Assembly (NCBI GenBank): GCA_018340805.1
Contig: JACMZG010001914.1
Location: forward strand, 6,361,599 to 6,425,598
DNA: 64,000 nt
Source: Microvelia longipes
Taxonomy: Eukaryota; Arthropoda; Insecta; Hemiptera; Veliidae
Direction: 5' to 3'
A program made the position numbers and the translations under genes. Shown here piece by piece: positions 25,701 through 31,700 of the stretch. Each line of letters opens with the position of its first letter. Positions within the stretch are counted from its first letter, which is position 1. The notes below the pieces were generated by a model. That model ran no database searches. It saw only the letters and a list, made by a program, of their open reading frames with translations, and had not been told where the DNA came from.

Positions 25701-28700
25701 AGTAAAATAATAATTTCATAATTTGATTGAAAATTTAGGTACACAAAACTTGGTTTTTCAATTAAATTTGAATGGGTCTGCCTAAAACAATTTAGATGCT
25801 GAAATAACCACATTTTCTAACAAAGCAACTCAATTAAACAATAAATTGAACAAAAAAAAAATATAATTTATTGTAAATTATTGTTTATTTTGTTCAGCAA
25901 GGAAGGTTAGATAACCCAGAAAGGTTATTTATATTTATTACCCTTTTTCTGATTGAGCACGCATCTAATTCTGAGTTTACTCTACTTTACCCTAGATTAC
26001 TCTAAAATGAAATAATTGAGTGTTGAGAAGAATAGTGCAAAATAGAGAAGTGCACACCAGTTTATGTGACGAACAAACCTTATGATGCATTCAATACTGA
26101 ATGTTTGTGATTGTTAGGTTTGGTAACACTGATCAGGCTAAAGCTGAATAGTGAGGAGGTTATATCAGCAAGAGCTAGTGCCAAGATAAGAGAGACAATA
26201 CTGAGGATGGGCGCTTTTTCTCTCCTTGTCTTTATATTCACCATGACAAACATTCATATGTCATTTGTATGAGTTCAGGAACTCTGATAGCTGGAACAAA
26301 AGCTTCAGAGCTTACATGCTGTGAGTATTTCAAATATAGATCAAATATCTCAACCGAACAACAAAGGCTGATTGTTCAGACAGTCCTGACCTAAAGTTTA
26401 AGCATTGGTTGAAACCTTAGAATAATACTATATATAGAAGGAGCACTACTGATAACACGAAAGGCGGTTCACTGGTGTTCTTAAGTAATGATGCCACCCT
26501 AACAATATACAATTTTTTTATAAAAAAAAGTTGGCAATACTTCCGGTTGCTAAATTATTATGTTCCATTATTAATTAATGATTGACTATTCAAAAAATAA
26601 TAATATAAATATTGGTGCATTACAATATTTTAAGCATGTTAAATTGTATTTTAACATTTTTAATTAAACTTATATTAAAAGTAGTCCTCGTCAACTAAAT
26701 GTAGATTCTTTCTATTCCGCTACCCTTTTGCCACCTAAGACCGGTTTTATTAAATACTCAGCAGGTGTTTTAAGTTATTATATTTGTTCTTTACGATCTT
26801 ACTTCTTAATAGATATTCATGACACATATTTAAAATAATGTTTTGTTGTTAGGGTGGTACCCCTACTTAAGACGACCAGTCAACCAGCTTTCATGTTATC
26901 AGTAAAATTACATTGTGTTTACGGTCCTGTGCTCATTCTATATCAGTATTATTCTAAGGTTGAAAGGTTTTGTTGCTTTTAGTGAATTTTTTGGAATATA
27001 ATTGTGAGGGACACCTCGGAATGTTACAAGCAGTGCTTTGCTACATCTGGGGACTGTGCCATCATTCAACATTTGTCATTATGGATGACTCAATTTATTA
27101 AATCGACCCATCATTGTTTGTATGTACGTATGTACATTGTTTCTATGGGACACAATAACTTTTGATAACTTTTTCGGATCTTTATGAAATTAGGTATAAA
27201 TATCAAACTCATTTACATCATGGAACCTCTTGTTTTTGGAATGTGCATGATTTCATTAACCCTTGATAATGACTGCTAAAATCTGAAAAATCCATATAAC
27301 TTTTAAAAAATGATTGGGTTGAAATATAATACAAATATACTGCAACCAGGGGCGGACTGGCCATTGAGGGGGAAGGGCGGCAGCCCTCCTTGAGCCCCTC
27401 AGCCCTAAAGGTCCCTATACTCTAAGATAGGGCCTAAAAAGTTCCTGGAGACAAATGTTTTTTAAATACTTAAAAATATTCTCAATTCATTACCTAAATT
27501 TTGGTCTTTTAAGGCCCCAATGCTTTTTACTTGGGCCTTTTAAGGTCCCAAACGGAAGGGGCACTAACATTCTTGATCAGGGCCCTAAAGCAGTACAAAA
27601 GGGCCTTAAAGATTAAACATAAAATAATATAGTTAAAAATTTCATTTAAATGAATAAACTTAAGGTTATTTTAATAAGGAAAAACGAGTTGTGGAGTTTC
27701 AAGTAATGAAATAAAACAGAGTCTCTCCACTAATGATATATATTTGACATAGCCAGCTTTCAATCTTAACAAATCATCATCAGTGCTTAACCTACAAAGT
27801 AAAAAAAACAAAGTAGTATGTTATTTTTATTTAGAGTATTTTATGTGATATATTTTTCACTTTGTTGGTTAGGCACTGATGATGATCTGTTAAGATTGAA
27901 AGCTGGCTATGTCAAATATATATCATTAGTGGAGAGACTGTTTTATTTCATTAAGTTTATTTTATTCTATCTTGTTTATTTTAATTTATTTAATTAAAAT
28001 AATATCATTTGATTTAATTTGATTAAATATGAAATTAAATTGAGCTAGCTATAATCATGAATACTACTCTAGTTAAAAGTAGACCTTATAGGAACCCCCC
28101 CCCCATTGGGTCCTTTTAGGCTAAACCCTCCTCGGGCCTTTTTGCCTCAGCCTGCCACTGACTGCAACATATTATCATCACAAACATCAAGTTAAATAAA
28201 ATTATCTGCTTTGGTTCTGATTTTATCGTTTAATACATATTGTAACATGATTTACACAAATCATGTTTATCGGCTAATGCAGTGCATTTTTACATTGTCC
28301 CCTCAAGCCTTGAGCTTACGTGTTACAAATGGTTGATAAATATTATTTTATTTTAATTAAATATAGTTAGTAATTTAATTATTGTAAAAGGATTCACATC
28401 CCAATCTAGATCTCTATTAAAGTAACGTAATTATTGTTTATTTAAATTTATTTTTTGTCATGCTATATTTATACGATATTTCAGATGCATGCTTGGTGTG
28501 CTAGAGAGAGGTTCGGGTCTTGAATGCAAGATGAAATCCCGTCCTAGCCTAGCTATGTATCAGTTACATATACTCAGTTTGTTTACTACTAGTATTGTCA
28601 TGTCATCATGGGTATGGACTCATTCCACTATGCTAACCTGGACCAGGTTCATTCATAAGTAAGTATTAAACCATTTTGATGGGCCCCATAAAGTTGGTTG

Positions 28701-31700
28701 TCTTCATTTTGTAAATAAAGGTCGCAAGAGGGATTTTTTAGAAAAATTAGAAATTGAGAGAGGGGAATCTACGCCCTTACTGAGAGCCATGCTACAAGCG
28801 CTGTCGCCTATGGCAGCGCCAAGCGTGAGTCTAAGTTTTCTAGTAAGAAAACATAGACTCACTTCTCTACTTCTTTAACATCTCAACGGTAATTTCTCAT
28901 TAATAATTTTATTGTATGTATTATTTGATTTTGTTTTTATTTATTTATGTTTTTCCTTTTAATTACAATTATATACGTACATATTTTATCTATCATGTAT
29001 TTTATTCAATATGCTTTATTTATGTTTATATTTTATTTATTTATTTTATTTTATTTTCATGTTTTATTTTTTTTTCGCTTTTATTTATTCTCTATCGTAA
29101 CTTGTTTGTTAGGTTTTGCACTGATGATGGCCTCTAATTAGGTTGAAAGCGCTTTGCCAATAAAGTTTTGTTTTGTAGAGAGACTTCTTTTCTTTTATTA
29201 TTTACCAATAATAATGATTAAATTTATCTTCATATTTTTGTTAACCTATTCTTAGTAGTACAAAAAAGTATATAAACATTAACTGATTCAGGGTATCTAT
29301 AACTTTCCTTACATTAATCAAGAATTCACTTCTCTAAGTGAAAATTGACATTGGCTAAATTGACATTTAGCCAAAATTATTTATTTGTTGTATTTTTATT
29401 GTTAAACAGAAAATTAATGAAAAATGAAGGAAGCAAAGAACCTGCTACTAGACTAAAAAAGCACAAAGTCATTGCTCAAGCATTTGCGAAGAGAAAGATG
29501 TTGAATGATGATGGCAGATTGTCCATCAGTATTTATAGTCCTCATCAAGATCCTGTGGGTAAGTACTGAAAAGGTTTGATTGGATATCAGTTATAACTGA
29601 AATGGTTTCAACTATGATTGCATTGAAAAGTATACTCTGAGTGATAGACCTTTAATTTCTTATTTGATCTGCAGGTTTATATTGTTATCATAACATTTAT
29701 TTTGTAATAGGTTGTGATCTTAATTTTAAGTGGTGACCTAACTTACCACCTAGCAGATTACCCATTAGATACCGTTTTTAGGTGTCATTTGACTTATTTT
29801 TAGAAAGCTGAACTTGAGTGTCTTCTAATGAAATACAATTTACATCTAACTAGTAAAGACATAAGTGTACAGAAAATAAGAAATTCCTTCTAAAAATTTC
29901 TGGTACTGAGCAAAGGAAATGCTCATATTTATCCTACAGGTTATACAAAACTGTAGTCATCATTTAAAAATTGTGAATTCACAGCATAAGCTGTTGTAAT
30001 ATTAAGCTCAGATTATCTTAATTTTTTTAAATGTTTAAGCTCATTTTCTTTGAAAAGTTTGGAAACAATTAAGTAACTAGTAGTAATGTTTCCCTACTCC
30101 AGGTTATAAACATGAACATTATATTTTAGTTCACCAGGCTTGCCAACCTCTGCACCAGAAATATTTCATTAGTGAACATGATCATAACATTATTTTACTA
30201 AACTGAATTAAAATTTAAATACATGCCCTTCAAAACCATATAGTCCTCTCTGAGACTCGAAATCTCTTTTGAAACTTTGAGACTTTTTAAGTTCTGAGGC
30301 TTGAAACTCAAAGTCCAGCACCATGACTCCTCTACTACCCTGAAGATCCCCCACTCTGTCTTGTTAGAGGACTCTCAGTTCTTTAGGTGTACTTTATTGA
30401 TATCTCTTACAACAAGATATTTTTGTTGCGTGTTTACAAGAAATGGTGTAGAAATACATACATACACAAAACACCTATTATAAATGCATATAAAATTTTG
30501 GGAAACGTATTTTAAGTGAAAAATTATGCTCTTAAAGTAGGTAGAATAGAAAATACATGCATTTAGAGTTATAAGTATAGAAAACTATCTTCTTTTTTCA
30601 TCAGTTAGTGAAAAGGGTCCTAGATTATTAATCTCATTTTAGTCCAAGAGCCAGGCCTAAAATATGTGACTCATTTTGTACTACTTCAAACCAAATTATT
30701 CTGAAAATATACCTTAAATTATGAAGGAAAAGCATAGTCTACCTATCCAGAGTGGAGCCCTTCATATGAATGCGCTCACTTATAATATTAGAAAATCACA
30801 CAAATTCCAGTTTTCTTGCAATAAGTGGTTCCTATAAAACAATAGGATAAATAGTTAACTAAAGTTATGACATTTCTTAAATGGCCAAAAAATACACAGA
30901 GGCAATAGTTTTTTCAAATAAATTTACTGACTTTGCATACAATAACCATTTTTTGATGTTGTTGAAAGAGCCATAACGTTGGTTGTTGTCATCTGATTTT
31001 GATGATTAAACACTCGTTTTATAGAACATTTTATCACCTTTAAAAAATGGTCTCTTCTTGTGTTGCATCCGACTTACAGGGAGCCACTTACTACAAGAAA
31101 ACTGGAATTATTGTGATTTTATAGAATTTTGAGCATGCGCAATTGTATGAAGGGCTCCACTCTAGATAGACAGACTATGCTTTTCCTTCATAATTTAAAG
31201 TATACTTTCAGAATAATTTTGTTTGAAGTAGTACAAAATTAATCACATTTTTTCAGGTCCGGCTCTTAGATTATTACCATGACTATACTACTTACACGTG
31301 TTTGTGTGAAATAAAGGAAATATATTTAATTTTTATTTTGGTGTTACAGGTTTGAAATTCGAGCTGAACAGTGGCGGGAGTGAAAGCTTAGGGTCAACAT
31401 GGGCTGCTGCTCTACCCAACTTTGTCACCAGAAGAGGTGGTATTGTAACGGCGACTAATTCTCAGTCTAGCTTCCATAAGAATAACTCTATAGACAGTGA
31501 TATCAGCTATAGCGTTCGCAGGTAAGCTATATCATGACGTGTGTATTAGTTTTTGATGAGCAGGTTGCAGGAGATATTCGGGCTATAATTGATCCGCACT
31601 TGTAATTCATAGCGGGATCGTACTGATTCCAACTGTGTCAAAATTAATTCCCCTATTTGAGGAAATGTCAATAAAAACAGAAATCATCAGCATGCTATAC

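Larger units (their letters stand above)
27704..27953. mobile_element. PLE-type foldback (family 2) nested in the hAT-like element
   Basis: Arms of about 85 bases: taatgaaataaaacagagtc ... catcatcagtgc and the inverse ending gagactgttttatttcatta. The arm sequence differs from family 1 (24779) but keeps the GTCTCTCCAC end and the position of CTGATGATG next to the centre. Both arms carry hammerhead-like cores. Confidence 0.9.
27347..28160. mobile_element. hAT-like element, 814 bp, with 8-bp TSD, smo intron 9
   Basis: Flanked by identical ACTGCAAC at 27339-27346 and 28161-28168. Ends CAGGGGCGGACTGGCC and, inverted, CAGTGGCAGGCTGAGGC are imperfect hAT-type terminal repeats (hAT elements often start CAGGGGCGG). 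The interior is repeated GGGCCTTAAAG-type text and has no transposase, so it is non-autonomous. The foldback 27704-27953 is inserted inside. Confidence 0.92.
28675..29212 (+). mobile_element. Penelope-like element, 3' part, smo intron 10
   Basis: It combines the C-terminal end of a PLE polymerase frame (28681-28878) with a 3' untranslated region and the terminal block gttaggttttgcactgatga ... gagacttcttttcttttatt at 29113-29212. This links the hammerhead-bearing foldbacks to a PLE source. It is 5'-truncated, as is common for these retroelements. Confidence 0.8.
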
